Assembly (NCBI RefSeq): GCF_007993935.1 | Contig: NZ_VITY01000005.1 | Span: 124,001 to 188,000, forward strand | From: Bradyrhizobium macuxiense | GTDB taxonomy: Bacteria > Pseudomonadota > Alphaproteobacteria > Rhizobiales > Xanthobacteraceae | DNA: 64,000 nucleotides | Reading direction: 5' to 3' | Shown here: one piece after another, positions 1 through 8,300 of the stretch | Layout of the letters: each line of letters starts with the position of its first letter | Numbering within the stretch: position 1 is the stretch's first letter | Position numbers and translations under genes: made by a program | Notes under the pieces: model-generated | The model's input: the letters and a program-made list of their open reading frames with translations, nothing else | What the model was told of the DNA's origin: nothing | Database searches by the model: none

Positions 1-342
1 GGCCATCTCGGTCAGCACCTTGTCGCCGCTGCTATGGCCAAGTGAATCGTTGACGAGCTTGAAGTTGTCGAGATCGACGAACAGCACCGCGACCCGCGCG
101 CCGTCATCGGCCTCGCGCGCCAGTTCACGATCCAGCCGTTCCAGCAGCAGGCTGCGTGTCGGAAGCCCGGTCAGCTGGTCATGCGCCGCCGTATGCATCA
201 GGCGTGCAATCACGCCGCGTAGGCGCTCGACCTCCGAACTTGTCCCGGCCGACGAAGCGGCGGGATCATTCTCGACGCCAGAATGCAGTTCCCTGATCGT
301 GGCCCCGAGCCGCATCGAAATATTGGGCCGCGGTCCAACCAT
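1..342 (-). CDS. GGDEF-domain protein (diguanylate cyclase family), C-terminus cut by window edge
   Basis: The first 114 codons of a signalling protein are visible; the rest lies beyond base 1. After about 35 polar residues and a short helical stretch, a GGDEF domain begins with the hallmark DQLTGLPTR (about residues 55-63), followed by FVDLDNFKLVNDSLGH, which holds the metal-binding Asp and substrate-contacting residues of diguanylate cyclases. The GG(D/E)EF signature itself is outside the window, so activity cannot be judged, and an EAL domain could follow. There is no signal peptide or membrane segment in the visible part, so it is probably cytoplasmic. The ATG at 342 has a GGACGAGGAG ribosome-binding site directly before it. 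Confidence 0.85.
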   Translation of the reverse strand, partial: MVGPRPNISMRLGATIRELHSGVENDPAASSAGTSSEVERLRGVIARLMHTAAHDQLTGLPTRSLLLERLDRELAREADDGARVAVLFVDLDNFKLVNDSLGHSSGDKVLTEMA

Positions 343-703
343 CTCCTCGTCCCCACTACCACTAGAATATCCGGTGACGGTAGGCAGTCTGGAGTTTGCA
401 AAAGGTTGCGTGAAGGTCGTCCGCGACTTTTGCGCGATAACGATTTGCAAGATGGTTACAAATCTACGATGGCGGCGCGGTCCATTTATTGAGACTTTCG
501 TCGATGGTAAAACTAGCGGGTTCCGGCGCCTGGCTCGGAACAAGCATGTTCGGCCGATCGGCAACCCGAACGGTTCCGAGCACGCGCAGGCTCACGATGC
601 CGTCGGCTGCGATGTTGCTGCCGCTGACGACGCCAGCGTCATGCCAGGCGAACCAGCGCGGGCATCTGCCATGCCCGCGCAATCGGCGAGCTTCTATCCG
701 ATC
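343..703. other. Intergenic stretch, no convincing gene
   Basis: About 360 bases between two minus-strand genes. A minus-strand frame at 464-682 (72 codons) has fairly GC-rich third positions but only a TTG start, no clear ribosome-binding site and no recognisable family, so it is left uncalled. The promoter of the GGDEF gene should lie within roughly 343-460. Confidence 0.4.
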
Positions 704-1132
704 TCACCAACGATGCCAGCGATGATGCCAGCGGTGGTAGGGGCCGCCATAGTAGGCGTATGCCGGGCGCACCACGTGACGATAGCGGTAGCCGTAATAG
801 GCCGGGCTGTACCCGCTATAATATGTCGTGGTGTAGCCGCCGCCCCAGCGATACGGCGCGTCGTAGCCGTAGTCGTAAGCGTAACCGGGCGCGTAGTAGG
901 CGGGCGCGTAGTCATAGCCATAGCCGGGGTAGCCGTAGCCATAGCCGGGGTAGCCATAGGCTGACGAGGCGAGGCCGCCGACGACCGCGCCGGCAATCAA
1001 TCCGCCTGCGAGCGCGGGACCCCATCCTCCCCACCCTCCGTGTCCCCACCGTGCTTCGGCGGGCGCTGGGGCTGCGATGGCGCCCACCCCAAGCGCGCCG
1101 ACTGTTGCAAGAACAAGGGCTGTCTTCCTCAT
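704..1132 (-). CDS. Small secreted Gly/Tyr-rich protein
   Basis: A 142-residue exported protein. Residues 1-27 are a Sec signal peptide (MRKTALVLATVGALGVGAIA, cleavage near APAEA). The short GHGGWGGWGPALAGGLIAGAVVGG-type glycine stretch (about 30-54) may insert in a membrane or act as a linker. The rest is built from Tyr/Gly/Pro motifs (GYPGYGYGYPGYGYDYAP) and ends in a His/Trp/Arg tail. Such proteins are common in Bradyrhizobium and their function is unknown; the composition suggests an envelope-associated or self-associating protein. The start has an AGGAGGATCCC ribosome-binding region. It is divergent from the secreted gene at 1468. Confidence 0.85.
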   Translation of the reverse strand: MRKTALVLATVGALGVGAIAAPAPAEARWGHGGWGGWGPALAGGLIAGAVVGGLASSAYGYPGYGYGYPGYGYDYAPAYYAPGYAYDYGYDAPYRWGGGYTTTYYSGYSPAYYGYRYRHVVRPAYAYYGGPYHRWHHRWHRW

Positions 1133-1467
1133 GGGATCCTCCTCGGGATGTCATTGCCCTGGTGTCAACGGGGGCAGGGAGCAATGGTTGCCAATCGCCG
1201 TGCGCCCGCGCGAACGCAACAATCGGTTCCTTGAGCGGGATCCTGTCGCAGTTCCCCGGTGCGAAATGTCGCGTCGCGCTTCTGTCTAGGAACGGCACGG
1301 GCGGCGACGCTGTTTCTTCACGAGGCAGGTTCATCGGTGAAGAGCGCACGCCTGTGCCGCACATCTCACCGGGCTTTGTTGGAAAGCGGCAGCGGCGGAG
1401 CGAGCGCCAGCCATTGGCATCAACCTTCGCGCAGCGAGTGGCCGCCAAATTTCAGGAGGAATCGGCA
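1133..1467. other. Divergent intergenic region
   Basis: 335 bases separate two divergently transcribed genes for exported proteins, so promoters for both must lie here. No palindrome or convincing -35/-10 pair stood out, and frames crossing the stretch look like shadows without ribosome-binding sites. Confidence 0.5.
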
Positions 1468-3129
1468 ATGCAGAACCGAATCATGAAGAGCAAATTGCTG
1501 CTGACGACGGCCATCCTGTTCGCCGGCGTCAGTCTCGCATCGGCGCAAGGCATGCGCGAAGGCGCAGGCGGCGGCATGGGTGGTGGTGCGGGCGGCGCGG
1601 GTGCCGGTGCTAGCGAACACGGACCGTCCGCAGGATCATCAGGCGGACATGCCGGCGGCGCAATGCATGGAAGTCCCGGCGCGTCGCGAAGCGAAGGCAT
1701 GACGGTCGGCCAGGGCGCAGGCGCAAGAGAAGGTGGCCGCGCTGAAGGTCGGGTCAGCGGCGGCGCAGCCGGACGCAGCGAACGCGTGCAGGGCCAGACC
1801 ACCGGGCAAGCCCGCGAAAGCGGCCGGTTGCAGGAGAGAGGCGATCGACAGAGCGAGCGCAGTCAGGGCCGGCAAGAGCAGACCGTCGGCCAGGGCCGAA
1901 GCCAGCGCGAGCAGATGGGCCGATCTGAATCCCGCGAACGCAGCAACGCGACAACGCGGCAGAGCCAGCGGCAGGAGGACCGCGCCAACACCGCAAACCG
2001 CAGTCAAGGCACCACAACGGGCCAGGCGACGGGGCAAGGCAAGGGCGCGAGCGCAACGACCGGCCAGAGCACGAAAGCCGGCGCGAGCGCAACGACCAGC
2101 CCGAACACGAGAGCCGGCCAGACCACGGGCGCGGCCACCTCGCAGTCCGGCAAGGCGCAAGTCCAGGGTAACTCCGGCCAGACCACCGGGCAGGCCGGTG
2201 CAACCGCTGGGACGCAATCGAACGCCGCGGTTCAGACCGAGGCGGGGCGCACCGTGACCGCGCAACAGCAAAGCACGATCCAGCGCTCCGTGCTGTCTGC
2301 ACGCAACGCGCCGCGCGTCGACGTCAACGCGATCCACTTCGCGGTCAATCCAGGCGTGGTGGTGCCCCGGAGGTTCAACGTCGTGTCGGTCGCCGCCTTC
2401 CCGGTGCTGATCGATGCGTTCCCGTATTATCGCGACGACAGCTTCTTCGTCGTCGAGGATGAAGTGGTGTTCCTCGATCGGGATCGCCGCGTGGTCGACG
2501 TGGTCCCGGTCGGACCGCGGACGCGCTTCAGCCACCATCGCAGCAGCAGCGAGAGCTATGCGATGATGGACCTCAATCCTCAAGAGATCCGCGAGGTGCA
2601 GCAGGTGCTTATCGACCGCGGCCTGCTGGTCGGTGAGGCTGACGGCGTGATGGGGACGCGGACCCGCGAGGCGTTGATCACGTTCCAGCGCCGGGAGGGC
2701 ATCGCGACCAGCGGAAGCGTCGACACGCGCACGGTTGCCGCATTGGGCCTGTCGGACCGGATCGGCCAGGGTGCGGGGCGAGAGCCGTCGACGGTCGGCC
2801 GGGGCGGCGCAGGGCAGCAGCCCGCCGAGCAGAGCACGACCGGGCAAACGCGGGATGGACAAACGACGGGACAGGTGAACTCGCCGCAGAGCCAGTCATC
2901 ATCCGGCCGGACCGGAAACGAGCCATCCGCTCGACAGCAGGCCCCGGAGCACAATACGACAGGACAGGTCGCGCCGCGGAGCCAGTCCACCGTTGGTCAG
3001 GGCGGCGCCAACCAGCCAGGTGCCGGCCGGGACAAGCAGTCCAGCCAACCTAACCAGAGCAGCAATCCGCCATCGTCCGGCGCAGGCCAGAGCACGCAGA
3101 CGCCGGCGCAAAACTCCGACCGGAAATAG
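1468..3129 (+). CDS. Secreted low-complexity protein with DUF1236-like and peptidoglycan-binding domains
   Basis: A 553-residue exported protein. The ATG at 1468 is preceded by AGGAGGA and opens a signal peptide (KSKLLLTTAILFAGVSLASA; an internal ATG at 1483 is a possible alternative). Residues 30-270 are Gly/Gln/Arg/Ser/Thr-rich with many TTGQ and SQGR repeats. Residues about 275-350 (NAPRVDVNAIHFAVNPGVVV onward, hydrophobic beta-rich) resemble the DUF1236 domain found in rhizobial envelope proteins. Residues about 367-428 form a PG_binding_1 domain (VQQVLIDRGLLVGEADGVMG, then TREALITFQRREG). The last 120 residues are again Ser/Gln/Gly-rich. It probably sits in the periplasm and contacts peptidoglycan; no catalytic domain is visible. 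A strong terminator follows. Confidence 0.88.
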   Translation: MQNRIMKSKLLLTTAILFAGVSLASAQGMREGAGGGMGGGAGGAGAGASEHGPSAGSSGGHAGGAMHGSPGASRSEGMTVGQGAGAREGGRAEGRVSGGAAGRSERVQGQTTGQARESGRLQERGDRQSERSQGRQEQTVGQGRSQREQMGRSESRERSNATTRQSQRQEDRANTANRSQGTTTGQATGQGKGASATTGQSTKAGASATTSPNTRAGQTTGAATSQSGKAQVQGNSGQTTGQAGATAGTQSNAAVQTEAGRTVTAQQQSTIQRSVLSARNAPRVDVNAIHFAVNPGVVVPRRFNVVSVAAFPVLIDAFPYYRDDSFFVVEDEVVFLDRDRRVVDVVPVGPRTRFSHHRSSSESYAMMDLNPQEIREVQQVLIDRGLLVGEADGVMGTRTREALITFQRREGIATSGSVDTRTVAALGLSDRIGQGAGREPSTVGRGGAGQQPAEQSTTGQTRDGQTTGQVNSPQSQSSSGRTGNEPSARQQAPEHNTTGQVAPRSQSTVGQGGANQPGAGRDKQSSQPNQSSNPPSSGAGQSTQTPAQNSDRK

Positions 3130-3160
3130 CATGTTCGGATCGGAAACAGGATGCTCGAGC

Positions 3161-3193
3161 AGGAGCCCCGCCGCACGGCGGGGCTCCTTTCTT
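3161..3193 (+). terminator. Rho-independent terminator
   Basis: A perfect 13-base stem (AGGAGCCCCGCCG at 3161-3173 pairing with 3176-3188) with a tiny loop is followed by TTCTT. It ends the gene at 1468-3129. Confidence 0.9.
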
Positions 3194-3901
3194 GAGGCGT
3201 CCCTGCTTTCGCGCGTCGTGTGTCCAGCGGGAAAGTTCTTCGCAATGTGATGAGCCGTTGTGACCTTCGTCATCTCGACGTTCAGATGAGAATGCCGCAA
3301 CGTGCGACAACATGTGCGCCTCGTGCAGCTCACGTGTGCCGTCCGCATGGATTGCATTCACGTTGCACGCGATGGAATGCCACATGATTAGGCAAATGTC
3401 CTTGGTCGCGGTCGCCGAGCAACCGGTGCGCGGGATGCTCGATGTGTCATGTACCGTGCTTAGCTCGCGCAGCTGTTGTGACATTCGTTTCGTCTCAGCG
3501 CGGAGATCGAGAAAATTTTCTGGACACTCCGCGATGACGCGTTGCCCGATCGCATCGCATGAAGGCAATTTTGGATTTCCGCACGACGCTCGTTGCCGTC
3601 CCTCTGGTTCTCCAACAGATTGTTATCTAGATCAGTCGAGCCGACTCGGTGGCGGAGCTACCGCTCCTGAATGCGGCAATGACGCGACAATGATGAATGC
3701 CATGTGTGAACACGACTGCCGCAGGAACCGTCGGCCCTATCAGGAGCGGCCGGCATAAGCGGGTGATGTCCGCATCCAGAAAATGCTGCTTCTTTGTCCG
3801 CCAGAAATTCGTCAGCCCGCCGGTGGCCGGCGACGCAACCTTGGGAATGCCCCCTCGTTGAGACGACGCTCGTCGTTCGCGACATCGGGGAACGAAAGTA
3901 C
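3194..3901. other. Long intergenic region before an AraC-type gene
   Basis: About 700 bases with lower GC than the neighbours in places (for example near 3510-3520 and 3590-3620). Frames of up to 170 codons exist on both strands, but none has a ribosome-binding site, a family signature or a consistent codon pattern, so no gene is called. The start codon of the AraC-type gene is set downstream at 3902. Confidence 0.5.
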
Positions 3902-4954
3902 ATGCAACAAGACGACAACACGCCGGTGAGCGCAGCGAAGCTCCTGGAACAAGTTCCCTTGCCGCGCGAACCCCGAGACATCAGGGACATAGCCCCGGCG
4001 CCGCCGCGGCTTTTCACGACACGGCCCTATCCGCCGTCGGAGCAGTTCGAGGTCTGGAAGACGCGCATGGCCTCGCTGGTCGACGTGGCGCCGCCCGAGG
4101 GGCACAGTCCTGCGCAGGGCTTCGAGGTCGAATATCTGACCTGCAACATGGCCGATGTCGTCTTCACGTCAGGCCGATTTGCCGCGCAAACATTCGCGCG
4201 CGCGACCCAGCCGTCGCAGGGCACGCCGGTCGATATCTGGTGGCTGTTCCGGGTGCGCGCCGGCGAAGCCCGGTTCGAAACCGCGGAGCGGCAGATTCAT
4301 GCCGGACCAGGCGCGCTGTTCCTGATCTCGCTCGATGACGATTTCCGCGGCAGCATCACGAATTATGATGGGCTGGTGATGGCATTGCCGCGCAGGTCGT
4401 TCGCAGGCGTGGCGGATCAGCTTGGCGAGATCAGCAACGTCCTCCTTTCGGGCAATCTCATCGAACTGTTGACCGACTACCTCGACCGACTCGAGACGCG
4501 CCTGATCCTGATGTCTCCGGACGAGTTGCGGCAGGCGGGGCGGGCGACCGCGCAGATGATCTCCGCCTGCATTCAGCTGTCCTCGGAACGGTTGGAGCAA
4601 GCGCGCGGTGCGATCGAGTCGGTGCTGTTCGAGCGTGCGCGTCTTTATATAGAGACGCATCTCGGCGACTTCGACCTGACGCCGGATCGAGTCGCGCAAA
4701 AGTTGAAAATATCACGATCGAACTTATACCGGGCATTCGAAAGCGTCGGCGGCGTAGCCGGCTACATCATGCGCAAGCGCCTGCACGCAGCGTATGCCGA
4801 ACTCGTCGGCAGTCCCGACCGGCAGGTGCAGGAAGTCGCCTATCGCCATGGCTTCAAGCTGGCATCGGATTTCACGCGCGCGTTTCGCCGTGAGTTCGGC
4901 GTCAGCCCGCGCGAGATGCGCGAACACGCGCGCCGCACATCGAGCGCAAGTTGA
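3902..4954 (+). CDS. AraC-family transcriptional regulator
   Basis: A 350-residue DNA-binding regulator. Residues about 60-220 match the AraC_binding_2-type cupin-like sensor region (VDIWWLFRVRAGEARFETAE, then AGPGALFLISLDD). Residues about 240-345 carry the paired helix-turn-helix of AraC proteins: FDLTPDRVAQKLKISRSNLY followed by VQEVAYRHGFKLASDFTRAF and the closing FGVSPREMR. The ATG at 3902 follows GGGGAACG; the frame stays open upstream but without a better start. It lies on the same strand and 399 bases ahead of the trimeric adhesin gene, so it may control that gene; this is inference from position only. Confidence 0.88.
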   Translation: MQQDDNTPVSAAKLLEQVPLPREPRDIRDIAPAPPRLFTTRPYPPSEQFEVWKTRMASLVDVAPPEGHSPAQGFEVEYLTCNMADVVFTSGRFAAQTFARATQPSQGTPVDIWWLFRVRAGEARFETAERQIHAGPGALFLISLDDDFRGSITNYDGLVMALPRRSFAGVADQLGEISNVLLSGNLIELLTDYLDRLETRLILMSPDELRQAGRATAQMISACIQLSSERLEQARGAIESVLFERARLYIETHLGDFDLTPDRVAQKLKISRSNLYRAFESVGGVAGYIMRKRLHAAYAELVGSPDRQVQEVAYRHGFKLASDFTRAFRREFGVSPREMREHARRTSSAS

Positions 4955-5353
4955 GCTCCTGCTCGAATCATCCAGGAGCGCAGGCGTGGACGCGTGGCGT
5001 GCGCAGTGCACGGTGGGATTCATATGACACGTCCGCGCACCGTGTGCCTTAATGATCGTTCAACTTGTGAGACGATCTGCCATCTATTTGGACGGCCTGC
5101 TGAGTGACGTTGTCAATTATGTGTCTATCATTTTCCGTTATGACGACTCGGGGCAAATTGGTGGGGCAGTCGAGCGAGCGCTGGGTGGCAAGATGCGCTC
5201 GTTGAGTTCGGCACATCGTTCGCCAGGACCGGAAGACGGGCGCGGATCGCGCGCTCCTGAAGTCTCCATATGCGTGTCCGATGGGACCGCATGCGGTCTG
5301 CCGTGGCACGGCACCCCCGACGTCTGGACCAGATGTCATCAAAGGGGCGCACC
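4955..5353. other. Intergenic region upstream of the adhesin gene
   Basis: About 400 bases, AT-rich around 5040-5150, where the adhesin promoter is expected. No gene was convincing and no clear operator could be picked out. Confidence 0.5.
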
Positions 5354-8300
5354 ATGTCTGCCGCACAGACTCCGACCGCATCGCTGAAGCGTCAAGGCCG
5401 CACCGGCTTCGTCCGGAGCTGGGTTGCCTCAGGCGACGCCGATAGCCGTTCGCTGCGGCGCCGGTTGCTCGCCGCGCTGCGTCTGGCGCATCGGACGCTC
5501 GGCATGAAGCGCGATCGGCTCGGGCTCGGGTCGCTCGGTGCGGGCGCAGTGCTTGCTGTGATCACGATGATGTCCCCGCAAGGCGCGTTCGCGCAGGTTG
5601 CCATCGGCAACGGGGTTTTGAGCAACCCCGCCAATTGCACCAGTCCCACTGCTGCCACTGCCGGTAGCACAGCGATGGGTTGTGGCGCCAACGCCTCCGG
5701 TGCCAACTCGACCGCCATTGGCACCGGCACCAACGCGAAGGGCCAGAACTCGCTGGCGATCGGCGATGCCAACACCGCAACCGGCGACGGTTCGATCATC
5801 GTGGGCTACGCCAACTCCGTGAACGGTCTTAACGCGATCGGGATGGGCGTCTTTGCGAATGCGGTCGGCACCAATGCCCTTGCCGTCGGCGGGAACGCGC
5901 ATTCCACCGGGGACGGATCGAGCGCCTTCGGCGTCAACACCACGGCGAATGGCGCAGGCGCGACCGCCATCGGCAACGGCTCCAGCGCCACCGGCACCGG
6001 CGTCATGGCGCTGGGATTGGGCGCCGCTGCGTCATCATCAAACGGTGCGGCGATGGCTTTGGGATCGGGCGCCAGGGCAATCGCCGGGACCGGCGGCGGT
6101 TCCCCGATTGCCATCGGCGTGAATGCCAATGCGAGCGGGACCGCGCCCGCCGGCTTCACGTATGAGGCCGTTGCGCTCGGCACGGGTTCCACCGCGACCG
6201 GTCCGTGGTCGACCAGCGTCGGCCCGAGCTCATCCGCGACGGGGACCGGGGCCAGCGCGTTCGGAACATCGGCCGCGGCCACGGCAAACCAGGCCACCGC
6301 GGTCGGCAACGGCGCGAAAGCCTCCGCTGTTGGGGCCGCATCCATGGGATACCTCGCCAATGCGAGCGGCTCCAACGCCGCCGCCTTCGGCATCCAGTCC
6401 ACCGCGTCGGGCACCAGTTCATTGGCGGCCGGCAACCTCTCCAGCGCGTCGGCCGATTTCGCCGTCGCCGTGGGTAACCAAGCGCAGGCGCAGGCGACCG
6501 GAGGTGCGGTTGCGGTCGGATCCGGCGCGATCGTCGGCAGCGCGGCGACCGGCGGCATTGCGGTCGGCAACAATGCGAGCTCCACCGGCGCCTCTGCTGC
6601 CGCCGTCGGCGTCGGGGCGGCCGCCTCAGGCGGGAATGCCTCTGCTTTCGGCCGCGCCGCCAATGCGAGTGGCGCGAACTCGCTCGCCGCCGGGTTCCAG
6701 TCGGCTGCTAGCGCCACCAGTGCGATCGCGCTCGGCAATGCTGCCGTCGCCAATTCCGCAAATGCCGTCGCCATTGGCACCAGCGCGACCGCGACCGGCG
6801 GGCAGGCCGTCTCGATCGGCGCGGGCAACGTCGCCAACGGCAACGGCGCGGTCGCGCTCGGCGATCCCAGCATCGCGACCGGTAATGGCGCGATCGCAAG
6901 CGGCCTCAACAACACCGCGACCGGCGACGGCACCGTCGCGATGGGCAACACCAACATGGTGGGCGGCGGCGGCCAGGCCGTGGGCACGCCTGGTACGGCG
7001 GCGCAAGGCGCGGTCGGCATCGGTTATCAGAACACGGTGACCGGCCAGGGGGCGGTGGCGATCGGTGACCGCAACATCGCCAACGGCGTGAGCGCCATCG
7101 CACTGGGTAGCCAGGCCAACGCCTCGGCCGCGAACGCGATTGCGTTCGGCGCCGGTGCGACCGCCGGCAATGCCGGCTCGGTTGCGCTCGGCTCCGGCAG
7201 CGTCACCGCCGCCGCCGTCGGCACGCCGAACACGGTGATCAACGGCACCACCTACAGCTTTGCCGGACCGACGGCATCCTCGACCGTCAGCGTCGGCGCG
7301 CTCGGCGCCGAGCGCACCATCACCAATGTCGCGGCAGGCCGGATCAGCAACTCCTCGACCGATGCGATCAACGGCTCGCAGCTCTGGGCCACCAACCAGG
7401 CGGTCGACGGCCTCGGCACCACTGTCAACAACATCAACAATGGCGGCGGCATCAAGTATTTCCACGCCAACTCGACGCTGGCCGATTCCTCGGCGACGGG
7501 GACCAACTCGGTTGCGATCGGACCGGTGTCGAACGCGAATGCCACCAACGCGGTGTCGATCGGCAACGGCGCGACTGCCGGCAATGCCGGCGCGGTCGCG
7601 CTCGGCTCCGGCAGCGTCACCGCCGTCGCGGTCAACACGCCGAACACGGTGATCAACGGCACCACATACGGCTTCGCCGGCACCACGCCGACCTCGACCG
7701 TCAGCGTCGGTGCGCTCGGCGCCGAGCGCACCATCACCAATGTCGCGGCGGGCCGGATCAGCAACTCCTCGACCGATGCGATCAACGGCTCGCAGCTCTG
7801 GGCCACCAACCAGGCCGTCGACGGCCTCGGCACCATTGTCAACAACATCAACAATGGCGGCGGCATCAAGTATTTCCACGCCAATTCGACGCTGGCCGAT
7901 TCCTCCGCGACGGGGACCGACTCGGTTGCGATCGGACCGGTGTCGAACGCGAGTGCCACCAGCGCGGTGTCGATCGGCAACGGCGCGACTGCCGGCAATG
8001 CTGGCGCGGTCGCGCTCGGCTCCGGCAGCGTCACCGCCGCCGCCATCAACACACCGAATGCCATCGTCAACGGCATCACGTATGGGAACTTCGCCGGCAC
8101 CACGCCCGGGTCCACGATCAGCGTCGGCTCGCTCGGCGCCGAGCGCACCATCACCAACGTGGCGGCAGGCCGGGTCACGCAGACCTCGACCGATGCGATC
8201 AACGGCTCGCAGCTCTACAGCGTCGCCAATACGCTCTCGGGCCAGATCGCCGCCGGCGCCATCCACGACTACAGCGTCAACAGCACGACGCCTGGAACGG

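Noticed and set aside
1639..2862. 407-codon minus-strand frame opposite the secreted low-complexity protein
   Set aside because: Shadow frame; the plus-strand frame has a signal peptide, a peptidoglycan-binding domain and a terminator.
3559..3630. 23-codon hydrophobic frame starting MKAILDFRTTLVAVPLVLQQ
   Set aside because: Looks like a small membrane peptide but has no ribosome-binding site; not distinguishable from chance.
3312..3758. 148-codon plus-strand frame in the gap before the AraC-type gene
   Set aside because: No ribosome-binding site, no membrane or domain pattern, and unusual Cys/Arg/Ser composition.
6626..8266. 546-codon open frame on the minus strand within the adhesin gene
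   Set aside because: Shadow produced by the repeated GC-rich codons of the adhesin; it lacks any ribosome-binding site and shows Asp/Gly/Arg periodicity.
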